This document shows positions 8,193-17,048 of a stretch of DNA of 64,000 nucleotides, in pieces. Within the stretch, counting starts at the first letter, position 1. Each line of letters starts with the position of its first letter. The notes beneath the pieces were generated by a model. It was given only the letters and a program-made list of their open reading frames with translations. It had not been told where the DNA came from and did not search any database. Source of the stretch: Streptomyces hiroshimensis (GTDB lineage Bacteria; Actinomycetota; Actinomycetes; Streptomycetales; Streptomycetaceae); contig NZ_BMUT01000002.1 in assembly GCF_014650335.1 (NCBI RefSeq), forward strand, positions 358,725 through 422,724. The letters are read 5' to 3'. Position numbers and translations under genes: made by a program.

Positions 8193-9425
8193 TCAGTGGC
8201 CGGCAGGCCTTTCCGCCGGGTACGGAGAGGCCCACGGCTTCGTGCGGCCCGGGTCCCACATCGGGCCCCACGGGCCCTCCACCAGCCCCTCGTCCTCCTG
8301 GGCCGGGCGGCGGCGCCGTTTGCGGCGGTGCTGCGGCCAGAACAGCACGTACACCGTCGACACCGCCACGAAGCCCAGCCGGATCAGGCCCTTGGCCGAC
8401 TCGTCGGGGACGGCGAAGACGCTTCCGTAGAGGACGATCAGCGCGATCCAGCTCCACCACGGCACGAGGCGGCGCTGCCCGCACACGTCCCACAGCAGGG
8501 TGCCGAGCAGCACCGAGGCCGTGTAGTACGTGTAGACGCTGGGGTCGAGGAGGATGCGGGCGTTCGCGCCCAGCAGCACGACCCCGGCCCAGCGGCCGCG
8601 CCACACGGCGACCGCGCCCAGCGTGAGACCGAGGGCGGCCTGCGCCGGGCGGGCCCAGTCGGGGGTCACGGGGGTGTTGCCGCCCAGCCAGCGCAGCGCG
8701 GAGGCCGGGTTGTTGGGGATGGTGAACTTCGCCGCGGCGAAGGAGTCCGGGGCCGCGACGAAGAACGGCAGCCAGGCGACGGCCAGCAGCGCCGCGCACC
8801 ACAGGACCGCCCGCAGCCAGCGGTCGCGGGGCAGGGCGAGGATCAGCGGCACGAAGGCCAGGGCGGTCGGCTTCGAGTCCATGGCCAGGGCCAGGCAGGC
8901 GCCGACGGCCGCCGGGTTGCAGCGGGTCAGGAACCAGACGGCCAGCGCGGTGAAGAACAGCGCCAGCACGTCGTCCAGGTGCCCGAAGCGGACCGACACC
9001 TCGATCCACATCGGGATGAACGCCGCGCCCGCGATCAGGACGCGCTGCCGCAGGCGCTGGTGGTTGGTGCCGGTGCCCAGGAAGTGGATGGCGGCGCTGC
9101 GCCCCGCGAGCACCACGATGACCAGGCCCAGCGCCGACATGACGGCCGCCGCCAGGAACTGGCCGGTGTGCTCGGAGAAGGGGTTGAACAGGCCCGCCAC
9201 AAGGAAGCTGATGGGGCCCATCTGCAGCTCGGGGTGGTGGGCGTAGAGGTTGAGGCCGCCGGTGCCGTCGCCCGACGCCCCCTGGTAGATCAGCTCGCCG
9301 CCGGTGCGCAGATAGTGCCAGGAGAAGCCGCCGCTGGGCTCCACCAGGGCGAACCACAGCGCGGTCCACGCCGTCAGCAGCAGCAAGTGCATCCGTGTGC
9401 TGATTTCCGGTACCCGTACCCGCAC
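8193..9425 (-). CDS. Polytopic membrane protein, GT-C-like glycosyltransferase
   Basis: 410 residues with roughly ten hydrophobic segments, a loop GHLDD after the third or fourth segment, and a DSKPTALAFVPL segment resembling polyprenol-phosphate-sugar mannosyltransferases (GT87/GT-C). The C-terminal tail is Arg-rich (RRKRRRRP) and cytoplasmic. GTG start at 9425 has GGGAG upstream; the ATG eleven codons later is an alternative. It lies upstream of the sigma gene and downstream of the GT2 gene on the same strand, which suggests a part in exporting or decorating a surface glycan. Substrate unknown. Confidence 0.65.
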   Translation of the reverse strand: MRVRVPEISTRMHLLLLTAWTALWFALVEPSGGFSWHYLRTGGELIYQGASGDGTGGLNLYAHHPELQMGPISFLVAGLFNPFSEHTGQFLAAAVMSALGLVIVVLAGRSAAIHFLGTGTNHQRLRQRVLIAGAAFIPMWIEVSVRFGHLDDVLALFFTALAVWFLTRCNPAAVGACLALAMDSKPTALAFVPLILALPRDRWLRAVLWCAALLAVAWLPFFVAAPDSFAAAKFTIPNNPASALRWLGGNTPVTPDWARPAQAALGLTLGAVAVWRGRWAGVVLLGANARILLDPSVYTYYTASVLLGTLLWDVCGQRRLVPWWSWIALIVLYGSVFAVPDESAKGLIRLGFVAVSTVYVLFWPQHRRKRRRRPAQEDEGLVEGPWGPMWDPGRTKPWASPYPAERPAGH

Positions 9426-9570
9426 CGCACAACGCTCCCGTTCCGCTGCCCGGACCTGCTCCGGACATGTGTCACCGGGGGTCAGATGACGGAACGGGGG
9501 CGGAGGTTGCCCGGCGGGGCGGAAGTGTGACGCGCTTCATGGTTTGCGCGTTTGTGGCCGCCCCGCCCCC

Positions 9571-9596
9571 CGTCAGCTCTCGACGTCAGCTCTCGA
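9571..9596. repeat. Exact 13-bp tandem duplication at the end of the GT2 gene
   Basis: CGTCAGCTCTCGA occurs twice without gap. The right copy carries the stop codon of the GT2 gene. The left copy lies just beyond it and carries a second, same-frame-like stop. Confidence 0.85.
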
Positions 9597-10953
9597 TCGC
9601 GACCGGGCCCGACGTGACGACCTCGGCGTTGCGCCGCGTCTTCGCCCAGCCGTTGCGGCCGCGCAGCATCCGGACGAAGCCGCGCGCCGACGCCGGGAAG
9701 AGGTGGTACGCGTACAGCCACAGCGCGAGCCCCCACAGCAGGGCGGACAGCAGTGAGCGGTCGGACGCGCGGTCGCGGCGGTAGACCGGGCCCCACAGCA
9801 CGAACGGCAGCACCGAGACGACGGCCAGGCCCAGCACCAGCGGCCACAGCGCGAGCATGCCGCCGAACGCCTCGCCGACGCCGTCCTGCGCGGCGGTCAG
9901 GCCCAGCAGGACGAACATGACGGCGCACAGCGCCAGGGTCACCAGGTGGGCGACCGGCTGCAGGAAGGTGTACAGCGTCTCCAGGACGCCCTTGCCGCCG
10001 TAGTGACGCGAGGAGACGATGCGCGGCGCGTAGCGGACGCACTGCAGGTTGCCCTGGGCCCAGCGGGTGCGCTGGGTGAGGAACCGGCGGGCGTGCGGGA
10101 GGCCCTCCTGGGAGACCCAGGTGTCGGCTATGTGGGATATCCGGTCGCCGTTCAGGATCATGTGCAGGCCCAGCTCGTAGTCCTCCAGCAGGGCGCCGCG
10201 CTGCCAGGGGCGGCGCTCGGCGGCCGCGATGCGGTCCAGGGCGGCGAGGCGGGTGAACTGGCCGTTGCCGCCGAGGCCCACGGAGCCGGTGCGGCCGCGC
10301 AGCAGCTGCATGCCGGCGTTGGAGACGGAGAACTCCATGTCCTGCATGCGGACGAGGAGGCGGGCGAAGGCGTTGCGGAGGCGGCCGCTGTCCTCGCCGA
10401 GCGGGCGCGGGTCGCCGGCGTTGCGCATGTGGACGCTGACCTGCACGCCGCCGGTCTCCGGGTCGCCGAAGCCGGCCGGGCCGCTGACGCGCTCCAGCGC
10501 GTGCGGGTCGAGCTGGCCGTCGGCGTCGATGACGCACACGACGACGCGCTCGCGGTCGGCGTCCTTCGACAGGAACTGGTTCAGCTCGTCGTACGCGGCG
10601 TTGAGTGCCGCGCCCTTGCCCAGGCGGGCGTCAGGCCGCACGCGGCTGACCAGGTGCACGCGGCGGTCGGTCTCGGCGAGCCCGGCGACGATGGCGCCGG
10701 TGCGGTCGTCGCTGTCGTCGTCGATGACCCAGACGTGGGCGCGCGGGTGATCGGCGCGCAGCCGCTCGACGGTGGTGCCGACGACGGCCTCCTCGTCGCG
10801 GCACGGGACGAAGAAGTGCCAGTCGAAGGTGTTGGGGTCGCCGTTCCCGGCCTCGGGGCGGCGCGTGTACGCGTGCCGCGCGCCTGCCCAGTAGAGGAGG
10901 AAGCAGGCGAGGAGGAAGAAGGGGAAGACGAGGAGGAAGGGGCTGGAGAACAT
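9586..10953 (-). CDS. Processive family-2 glycosyltransferase, membrane-embedded
   Basis: 455 residues. An N-terminal transmembrane helix (1-22) is followed by a GT-A domain with the D,D,D,Q-R-W signature: IDDDSDD, VCVIDADGQLD, LLEDYELGL and TQRTRWAQGN. C-terminal helices (about 320-430) would form the channel. This is the cellulose/chitin/hyaluronan synthase type, which polymerises a nucleotide sugar while extruding the chain. ATG at 10953 has GGAG upstream. The nearby UDP-GlcNAc 2-epimerase suggests an N-acetylated sugar donor, but the polymer is not determinable here. Confidence 0.88.
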   Translation of the reverse strand: MFSSPFLLVFPFFLLACFLLYWAGARHAYTRRPEAGNGDPNTFDWHFFVPCRDEEAVVGTTVERLRADHPRAHVWVIDDDSDDRTGAIVAGLAETDRRVHLVSRVRPDARLGKGAALNAAYDELNQFLSKDADRERVVVCVIDADGQLDPHALERVSGPAGFGDPETGGVQVSVHMRNAGDPRPLGEDSGRLRNAFARLLVRMQDMEFSVSNAGMQLLRGRTGSVGLGGNGQFTRLAALDRIAAAERRPWQRGALLEDYELGLHMILNGDRISHIADTWVSQEGLPHARRFLTQRTRWAQGNLQCVRYAPRIVSSRHYGGKGVLETLYTFLQPVAHLVTLALCAVMFVLLGLTAAQDGVGEAFGGMLALWPLVLGLAVVSVLPFVLWGPVYRRDRASDRSLLSALLWGLALWLYAYHLFPASARGFVRMLRGRNGWAKTRRNAEVVTSGPVAIES

Positions 10954-11033
10954 GCGGGGCTCCGGGGGTGGGTGACGTGGTGGCGGCCGTCTGCTGCGGG
11001 GGAGGGGCCCCGGTCCCGCCCTTTCGCCGTTTC

Positions 11034-11128
11034 CTGGGGCTGCGCCCCAGCCCCCTGTCCGCGCTGCCGCGCGGTGTCCTCAAACGCCGGACGGCTGAGA
11101 ACTCGGGGGTCCGGGGGCTTGCCCCCGG
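11034..11128. repeat. Dispersed Streptomyces intergenic repeat with two hairpins (copy 1, reverse)
   Basis: The core TCCTCAAACGCCGGACGGCT (11077-11096) recurs in reverse complement at 23274-23294. Flanking hairpins are CTGGGGC/GCCCCAG (11034-11050) and CCGGGGGC/GCCCCCGG (11111-11128). The 208-bp gap between the epimerase and GT2 genes holds little else. The hairpins probably terminate epimerase transcription arriving from neither side in particular; the element is a known type of scattered Streptomyces repeat. Confidence 0.7.
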
Positions 11129-11161
11129 TTACGGGAAGGGGCGGGGTGGGGGAGAGGCCCC

Positions 11162-12292
11162 CTACGCGGCCGCCGCCAGCTGCTGCGGCGCGGCGATCGC
11201 CGTCAGCAGCGTCACGATGCGGTCCGACGCCAGGCCGTCCCCGAACGGGCTCGGCAGCGCGGCCAGCCGGGCCAGGCCCGCAGGGCCTTCGGCGAGGCGG
11301 CGCCGCGCCGAAGAGCCGATCTCCGCGCCCGGCTCGACCAGGTCCGCGAAGTCCGCCATCGCCTCCGGCCGCTCCGTGGAGCGCCGGACGACCACCAGCG
11401 GCCGGCCCAGCACCGTGCACTCCTCCTGGATGCCGCCCGAGTCGGAGACCAGCAGCGCCGCGTGCCGGGCCAGGGCGAGGAACTCGCCGTAGCCGAGCGG
11501 GCGGGTGACGGTCAGCCCCGCCAGCAGGTGCTCCAGGCCGGCGGCCTCGACGCGGGCCCGGGTGCGCGGGTGCAGCGGCAGGACGACGGGCCGGCCGTCG
11601 GCCGCGAGCGCGGCGAGCTCGCCGAAGATGGCGCGCAGGGCCTCCGGCGAGTCGGTGTTCTCGGGGCGGTGGATCGTGGCCAGGACGTACGCGTCGGCGG
11701 TCAGCCCGTGCTGCCGCAGCAGCTCCGCGCGCTCGGCGGCGGACGGCAGCTGCCCGTGCACGGCCTCGACGACCGTGTTGCCGGTCACGGCGATGCGGGC
11801 GTCCTCGACGCCCTCCGCGAGGAGGTTCGCGCGATTGTCCTCGGTGGCCGCGCACAGCACGTCGGCGATGCGGTCGATGAGGACGCGGTTGTGCTCTTCG
11901 GGCATGTTGCGGTCGTGGCTGCGCAGGCCGGCCTCGACGTGCAGCAGCGGGATGCCGCGGGCGTTCGCGGCGAGCGCGCCGGCGAGGGCCGCGTTGGTGT
12001 CGCCCTGGACGACGACGGCGAGCGGCGGCTCGGCGGTGAACAGCTCGTCGAGCTGTGCGAGGGCGGTGGAGATCTGGACGGCGCGCGGCTGCCCGCCCAC
12101 CCCCGTCAGGAACGTCGGCTCGGGCAGGCCCAGCTCGGTCAGGAAGCGGCCGGACAGCTCCTCGTCGTAGTGCTGACCGGTGTGCACCAGGTGGGCGGCG
12201 GGGCCCAGGAGGCGTACGAGGTCGGTGAGCTTGACCAGCTCGGGGCGGGTGCCGAGGACGACGGCGACGCTACGGGCGGGCAGGGACTGCAC
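11162..12292 (-). CDS. wecB: UDP-N-acetylglucosamine 2-epimerase (non-hydrolysing)
   Basis: 376 residues. It interconverts UDP-GlcNAc and UDP-ManNAc, precursors of wall and capsule glycans. Family signatures are all present: VLGTRPE, VQGDTNAAL, LLHVEAGLRS, MPEEHNR, ATIHRPENTD and SDSGGIQEE. These carry the expected Asp, Glu, Glu and His catalytic residues. Start is the GTG at 12292 with AGGAG 7 nt before it; the open frame runs further upstream but without support. Lies between the two-component genes and the GT2 gene, all minus strand. Specific product use is inferred from context. Confidence 0.9.
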   Translation of the reverse strand: MQSLPARSVAVVLGTRPELVKLTDLVRLLGPAAHLVHTGQHYDEELSGRFLTELGLPEPTFLTGVGGQPRAVQISTALAQLDELFTAEPPLAVVVQGDTNAALAGALAANARGIPLLHVEAGLRSHDRNMPEEHNRVLIDRIADVLCAATEDNRANLLAEGVEDARIAVTGNTVVEAVHGQLPSAAERAELLRQHGLTADAYVLATIHRPENTDSPEALRAIFGELAALAADGRPVVLPLHPRTRARVEAAGLEHLLAGLTVTRPLGYGEFLALARHAALLVSDSGGIQEECTVLGRPLVVVRRSTERPEAMADFADLVEPGAEIGSSARRRLAEGPAGLARLAALPSPFGDGLASDRIVTLLTAIAAPQQLAAAA

Positions 12293-12405
12293 GAGGTGAC
12301 TCCTGGGGCCGACGGGCTGCTGACAGCTCACGACCTTGCGGTGCCTCGGTTGCACCCCTGGGGTGTCTTCGGTTGCCGGATGGTTGCGAATCGCCTGAAG
12401 CGTGC

Positions 12406-13158
12406 CTAAAGCCGTCGGAAGGGACTTTCGTCCTCCCCGTCGCCGGGGCCTTCGTCCCCGGGGCCTTCGTCCCCGCCGTCGGCCCGGTAGCGGTAGCCGA
12501 GGCCCCGTACGGCCTCCAGCGGGTCCGCGGCCTCGTCGCCGGCGGCCTGCCGCAGCTTGCGCCGCAGCCGCAGCACGGCGAACTTCACCCGTTCGCGGCC
12601 GGTGCCCTCGGGGTCGTCCCACACCCGGTCGAGCAGCTGGTCGGTGGTGATCACCCGGCCCCGGTTGCGGACGAGCACCTGCAGCAGCCGGTACTCGATG
12701 TCGCTGAGCCGGGCCTCGTGTCCCTGCCAGACGGCGGAGCGCCGCTCGGGCACGAGCCGCAGCCCGTCGTCGAAGGAGTCGCCGGCCCAGCGGGTGGGCG
12801 CGGTGCGGCGCAGCAGCGCCTCGACGCGGGCGAGCAGCTCGTCGTTGCCGAAGGGCTTGGGCAGGTAGTCGTCGGCGCCGGCGCGCAGGCCGCGGACCCG
12901 GTCGGTCTCGGCGCCGCGGGCGGTGAGCAGCAGGACGGGCAGGTCGCTGAGGTCGCGGGTGCGCTCCAGCACCTCCCAGCCGTCGAGCTGCGGCAGCCCG
13001 ATGTCGAGGAGCATGAGGGCGGGGCGCTCGGCGAACAGTAGCCGCAGCCCTTCGCGGCCGTTGTCGGCGTGGGCGACCTCGTAGCCCGCACGGGTGAGGA
13101 GGGTGCGCAGGGCGAGGGCGAGGTCGGGGTCGTCCTCGACGACGAGCACGCGGGTCAT
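12406..13158 (-). CDS. OmpR/PhoB-type response regulator
   Basis: 250 residues. Receiver domain 1-120 has acidic pair ED-D near 8-11, phospho-acceptor Asp52 in LMLLDIGLP, switch Thr in LLLTARG and Lys in YLPKPFG. The C-terminal winged helix (about 135-230) carries LSDIEYRLLQVLVRNRGRVITTDQL and RVKFAVLRLRRKL...VRGLGYRY. The tail is acidic, with a short duplicated GDEGPGDEGPGD. The ATG overlaps the kinase stop as ATGA, so the pair is translationally coupled. It may control the epimerase/glycosyltransferase genes immediately downstream on the same strand. Confidence 0.93.
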   Translation of the reverse strand: MTRVLVVEDDPDLALALRTLLTRAGYEVAHADNGREGLRLLFAERPALMLLDIGLPQLDGWEVLERTRDLSDLPVLLLTARGAETDRVRGLRAGADDYLPKPFGNDELLARVEALLRRTAPTRWAGDSFDDGLRLVPERRSAVWQGHEARLSDIEYRLLQVLVRNRGRVITTDQLLDRVWDDPEGTGRERVKFAVLRLRRKLRQAAGDEAADPLEAVRGLGYRYRADGGDEGPGDEGPGDGEDESPFRRL

Positions 13159-14291
13159 GCCGTCTCCCCGGCCGGAGGGGGCCCGGCGACCGGCAGCCGG
13201 ATCACGAACGCGGCGCCCCCGCCCTCCGCGCCGCCGACCGTGATCGCTCCCCCGTGCAGCTGGACGATCGCGCGGCTGATGGCGAGTCCGAGACCGGTGC
13301 CGGGATAACCCCCCGTACGTGCGTTCGGGGCCCGGACGAAACCATTGAAGATCTCCTCGCGGAATTCCTCCGGGACGCCGATTCCGGTATCCGCGACTTC
13401 GATCTCCCAGAACTCGCCGTGCGGTGCCGCCGTGACCGAGATCCGGCCACCCGCGGGGGTGTATTTCGCGGCATTCTCCAGAAGATTGGCCAGGACGTTC
13501 TGCAACCGGTGCCGGTCGCCCCTCAGGAGGGGGCCGGGAGCGCACTCCAGAACGGTGAACAATCCCGCTTCCTGCGCCGCGCCCATCCGGTCGAGGACGG
13601 CGTCCAGCAGCATCCGGTCCACCTCCACGGCGCCGAATTCGAGCTCCAGGCCCGCGGTGGCCCGCATGCGGGTGGTCAGCAGCAGGTCGGAGATCACCCG
13701 CTGCATGCGGTCGGCGTTGCGCCGGACGGCCTCCAGGAAGGAGGCCTGCTCGTGGGTGAGGGCGCCGAAGGCGGGGTCGGTGAGCAGCTCGCAGAAGCTG
13801 ATGATGGAGGTCAGGGGCGTGCGCAGCTCGTGGGAGGCGGCGGCGGTGAAGGCGTTGCGCTGCCGGGCGAGCTCGGTGAGCGCCACGTTGTCCCGCTCCA
13901 GGTCCCGCTCGCGCCGCTTGTGCTCGGTGATGTCGTCGTAGGTCCACAGGGCGCCCAGGTAGGCGCCCCCGTGGCGCAGCGGCTCGATCACGCGGCGCAG
14001 GGTGCGGCCGTCGGCGAGGGGGATCTCGGCCGTCCGGTGGACGTGGCGGCCGCCCGGGATGCCGCCGGCCCGGCTCTCCGCGCCGAACACGGGCATGCCG
14101 CCGGCCCGGACCTCCGCGCCGAACATACGGGTGAACCTGCGGTTGGCCGCGAGCACCCGGTCGTCCGGGCCCTGCACGACGGCGCCCGCGGGCAGCGCCT
14201 CCAGCAGGGCGTCCAGCAGTGTCCGCCACCGGCCGTCGTCTTCGCCCACCCCGCCGCCCGCCTCGTCGCTCACCCCGGCGTCTTCGCTCAC
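13155..14291 (-). CDS. Cytosolic PAS-type sensor histidine kinase
   Basis: 378 residues with no transmembrane segment. A PAS-like sensor (about 20-125) ends YLGALWTYDDITEHKRRERD, the usual PAS-to-kinase linker. HisKA follows with His154 in SHELRTPLTS. The HATPase domain shows the N box NVLANLLENAAKY, DTGIGV and GTGLGLAIS. Two adjacent GTG codons (14294 and 14291) follow GGGAG; the second has the better spacing. The PAS region has a 12-residue internal tandem duplication (FGAExRAGGxP). With no membrane segment it probably senses a cytosolic cue. Confidence 0.9.
   Translation of the reverse strand: MSEDAGVSDEAGGGVGEDDGRWRTLLDALLEALPAGAVVQGPDDRVLAANRRFTRMFGAEVRAGGMPVFGAESRAGGIPGGRHVHRTAEIPLADGRTLRRVIEPLRHGGAYLGALWTYDDITEHKRRERDLERDNVALTELARQRNAFTAAASHELRTPLTSIISFCELLTDPAFGALTHEQASFLEAVRRNADRMQRVISDLLLTTRMRATAGLELEFGAVEVDRMLLDAVLDRMGAAQEAGLFTVLECAPGPLLRGDRHRLQNVLANLLENAAKYTPAGGRISVTAAPHGEFWEIEVADTGIGVPEEFREEIFNGFVRAPNARTGGYPGTGLGLAISRAIVQLHGGAITVGGAEGGGAAFVIRLPVAGPPPAGETA
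14057..14126 (-). repeat. 36-bp in-frame tandem duplication in the kinase PAS region
   Basis: Two 34-nt units (14057-14090 and 14093-14126) differ at four positions and have a period of 36 bp (12 codons). Confidence 0.8.
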
Positions 14292-14299
14292 CACCCGGC

Positions 14300-14345
14300 T
14301 CCCGTACTTAAGAGATCTAAGGGGTCTTATGGGAAATAAGGGACC
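14300..14345. promoter_or_regulatory. AT-rich divergent promoter island
   Basis: Unusually AT-rich for this genome. It contains CTTAAG, AGATCT and the interrupted repeat TTAT-N5-ATAA, between the divergent kinase and folC genes. Probably the kinase promoter and binding sites; no clean -35/-10 pair can be assigned. Confidence 0.35.
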
Positions 14346-14407
14346 TTCTGGGAAAACCGTAGGGCAAGGGCGCCGGGCCTGCCGCCCGCTCTGTCGTACC
14401 CCCTCCG

Positions 14408-14423
14408 TAGACTGGTCCGCGTG
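14408..14423 (+). promoter_or_regulatory. folC leaderless promoter (-10 TAGACT)
   Basis: TAGACT at 14408-14413 is followed by 7 nt and the GTG start at 14421. Same layout as valS; no ribosome-binding site. Confidence 0.6.
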
Positions 14424-15947
14424 AGCGAGCGCCCCCTGAACGACGACAACGGCAGCACCGGCCCCGACGGCGATGACCGCTTCGCGGAAATCGTCGATGC
14501 CGAGACCGAACGCGACCCCGACCTCGCCGTCATCGAGGCCGGCAGCCGGACCCTGCGCGCCCAGGCCGGGCCGCCGCAGGGCGACATCCCCGCCCGCCCC
14601 GAGGACCCCGAGACCGACCGGGCGCTGCGCGAGGTCGAGAGCGAGCTCGCCGGCCGCTGGGGCGAGACCAAGCTCGACCCCTCGCTGGTGCGCATCGAGG
14701 CCCTGATGGACATCCTGGGGCAGCCGCAGCGCGCCTATCCCGCGATCCACATCACCGGCACCAACGGCAAGACCAGCACGGCCCGCATGATCGAGTCGCT
14801 GCTGGGCGCCTTCGACCTGCGCACCGGGCGCTACACCAGCCCGCACGTCCAGTCGATCACCGAGCGCATCAGCCTCGACGGCGCCCCGATCTCCGCCGAG
14901 CGCTTCATCGAGACGTACCAGGACATCAAGCCGTACGTGGAGATGGTCGACGACCGCGAGGACTACCGCCTGTCCTTCTTCGAGGTCATGACGGCCATGG
15001 CCTACGCCGCCTTCGCCGACGCCCCGGTCGACGTCGCCGTCGTCGAGGTCGGCATGGGCGGCACCTGGGACGCCACCAACGTCGTCGACGCCGGCGTCGC
15101 CGTCGTCACCCCCATCTCCCTCGACCACACCGACCGCCTCGGCGCGACGCCCGGCGACATCGCCGGCGAGAAGGGCGGCATCGTCAAGCAGGACGCCACC
15201 GTCGTCCTCGCCCAGCAGCCGGTGGATGCGGCCCAGGTGCTGCTCAAGCGCTCGGTCGAGGTCGACGCCACCGTCGCCCGCGAGGGCATGGAGTTCGGCG
15301 TCGTCTCCCGCGAGGTCGCCGTCGGAGGCCAGCTGCTGACGCTGCGCGGCCTGGGCGGCGAGTACCCCGAGGTCTTCCTGCCGCTGTACGGCGCCCACCA
15401 GGCGCACAACGCCGCGGTCGCCCTGGCCGCCGTCGAGGCGTTCTTCGGGATCGGCTCGCAGCACGCCCGCACGCTCGACACCGACACCGTCCGCCGCGCC
15501 TTCGCGCAGGTCTCCTCCCCGGGCCGGCTGGAGGTCGTGCGCCGCAGCCCCACCGTCGTGCTGGACGCCGCGCACAACCCGGCCGGCGCGCAGGTCACGG
15601 CCGAGGCCGTCACCGAGGCGTTCGGCTTCAGCCGCCTCATCGGCGTCGTCGGCGCCAGCGCCGACAAGGACGTCCGCGGCCTGCTGGAGGCCTTCGAGCC
15701 GGTCTTCGCCGAGGTCGTGGTGACCCGTAACTCCACCCCGCGCTCCATGGACCCCGACGAGCTCGCGGCCCTCGCCGTCGAGATCTTCGGCGCCGAGCGC
15801 GTGCAGGTCGAGCCCCGCCTGGACGACGCCCTGGAGGCCGCGATCACCCTCGCGGAGGAGGAGGCCGAGTTCTCCGGCGCGGGCGTCCTGGTGACCGGCT
15901 CGGTGATCACGGTCGGCGAGGCCCGGCTGCTCCTCGGAAAGGGCTGA
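14421..15947 (+). CDS. folC: Dihydrofolate synthase / folylpolyglutamate synthase
   Basis: 508 residues. It adds glutamate to dihydropteroate and folates with ATP hydrolysis. The P-loop ITGTNGKTSTARM lies near 110-122. The Mur-ligase central domain is followed by SLDHTDRLG and a C-terminal domain with VLDAAHNPAGAQ and VVGASADKDVRGLL. About 75 residues of acidic N-terminal extension precede the folate domain, as in other Streptomyces FolC proteins. It is followed 2 nt later by a small membrane gene and then ndk, a conserved trio. Confidence 0.95.
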   Translation: MSERPLNDDNGSTGPDGDDRFAEIVDAETERDPDLAVIEAGSRTLRAQAGPPQGDIPARPEDPETDRALREVESELAGRWGETKLDPSLVRIEALMDILGQPQRAYPAIHITGTNGKTSTARMIESLLGAFDLRTGRYTSPHVQSITERISLDGAPISAERFIETYQDIKPYVEMVDDREDYRLSFFEVMTAMAYAAFADAPVDVAVVEVGMGGTWDATNVVDAGVAVVTPISLDHTDRLGATPGDIAGEKGGIVKQDATVVLAQQPVDAAQVLLKRSVEVDATVAREGMEFGVVSREVAVGGQLLTLRGLGGEYPEVFLPLYGAHQAHNAAVALAAVEAFFGIGSQHARTLDTDTVRRAFAQVSSPGRLEVVRRSPTVVLDAAHNPAGAQVTAEAVTEAFGFSRLIGVVGASADKDVRGLLEAFEPVFAEVVVTRNSTPRSMDPDELAALAVEIFGAERVQVEPRLDDALEAAITLAEEEAEFSGAGVLVTGSVITVGEARLLLGKG

Positions 15948-15949
15948 TC

Positions 15950-16294
15950 ATGCGGATGCTGTGCGCCAGCACTCTGATCGGTGAATTCTTCGTCATCGGA
16001 TTCGCCGGCCTGGTGGCCATGCAGACCTCCGACCTCTCGGCGGGCACCGTCTGGGCCGTCAGTGCCACGGCGATGGTGCTCAGCGTGCTGCTGTGCGGCA
16101 TGCTCTCCCGGCCCGGCGGCGTCCAGCTGGGCTGGCTGCTGCAGATCGGCCTGGTCCTGAGCGGCTTCATCGTCCCGATGATGTTCATCCTCGGGGTGAT
16201 CTTCGGCGGCCTGTGGTGGGCGTCCGTCCACTTCGGCCGCAAGATCGACGAGGCCAAGGCCCGCTTCGCCGCCCAGGCGGCCGACGCCGCTTAG
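15950..16294 (+). CDS. DUF4233 membrane protein
   Basis: 114 residues with four hydrophobic segments (about 5-25, 33-53, 60-80 and 82-100) and a short charged C-terminus. The gene begins 2 nt after the folC stop, so it is co-transcribed. DUF4233 proteins are small actinobacterial membrane proteins found between folC and ndk. Their function is not known. Confidence 0.85.
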   Translation: MRMLCASTLIGEFFVIGFAGLVAMQTSDLSAGTVWAVSATAMVLSVLLCGMLSRPGGVQLGWLLQIGLVLSGFIVPMMFILGVIFGGLWWASVHFGRKIDEAKARFAAQAADAA

Positions 16295-16350
16295 CCCGGC
16301 CCCTGTACCCTCTGGCCCACCAGACCCGATCGTCCGCAAGGAGCCGCAGT

Positions 16351-16764
16351 ATGAGCCAGCGCACCCTCGTCCTTCTCAAGCCCGACTGCGTCAGGCGCAA
16401 GCTGGTCGGCGAGGTCGTCGCCCGCATCGAGCGCAAGGCCGGATGGACGATCAGCGCGCTGGAGCTGCGCACCCTCGACCGCGAGACCCTCGCCCAGCAC
16501 TACGCCGAGCACGAGGGCCGGGAGTTCTACGAGCCGCTGATGGGCTTCATGTCCTCCGGCCCCGTCGTCGCGATGGTCGTCGAGGGCGAGCGCGTCATCC
16601 CGGGCGTGCGCGCCCTGGCCGGCCCGACGGACCCGATTTCGGCCGCCCCGGGATCCATCCGTGGTGACTTCGGCACCATCACGCGCGAGAACCTCATCCA
16701 CGCCTCGGACTCCGAGGAGTCGGCCGAGCGGGAAATCAAGATTTTCTTTCCCGGCCTCGCCTGA
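16351..16764 (+). CDS. ndk: Nucleoside diphosphate kinase
   Basis: 137 residues, normal for the family. It transfers the gamma-phosphate between nucleoside triphosphates and diphosphates through a phosphohistidine. The active-site His is in NLIHASDS near residue 115, and TLVLLKPDCVRR begins the fold. AAGGAG lies 8 nt before the ATG at 16351. It ends at a 13-bp terminator, so it closes the folC unit. Confidence 0.97.
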   Translation: MSQRTLVLLKPDCVRRKLVGEVVARIERKAGWTISALELRTLDRETLAQHYAEHEGREFYEPLMGFMSSGPVVAMVVEGERVIPGVRALAGPTDPISAAPGSIRGDFGTITRENLIHASDSEESAEREIKIFFPGLA

Positions 16765-16793
16765 TAGCGCATCAGGCCCGGAGCCTTTCCGAT

Positions 16794-16826
16794 CAGGGGC
16801 GACCGATTTTATTTCGGTCGCCCCTG
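16794..16826 (+). terminator. ndk terminator
   Basis: CAGGGGCGACCGA and TCGGTCGCCCCTG form a perfect 13-bp stem with a TTTTATT loop. The following 220 bp to mreB hold no further gene and presumably contain the mreB promoters. Confidence 0.8.
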
Positions 16827-17048
16827 GCATATGCGTGGCGAACGGGGGAACCTCTCACTCCGACACGACGTCACCATTACTGGGGGGAGCTCGACTTCCG
16901 CCGACAATGGCGGAGGAACCCTCGCACCGCCTTCGCCCGGTCGAGACTACGATGAGAGCTTCCGCGCCCGCGGCGCACCGCAGCAGCAGCACACCCTGCC
17001 GACCTCAAGTAAGCACTCGCTCCAGCTGGGAAGGCCAGACGTATCCTC

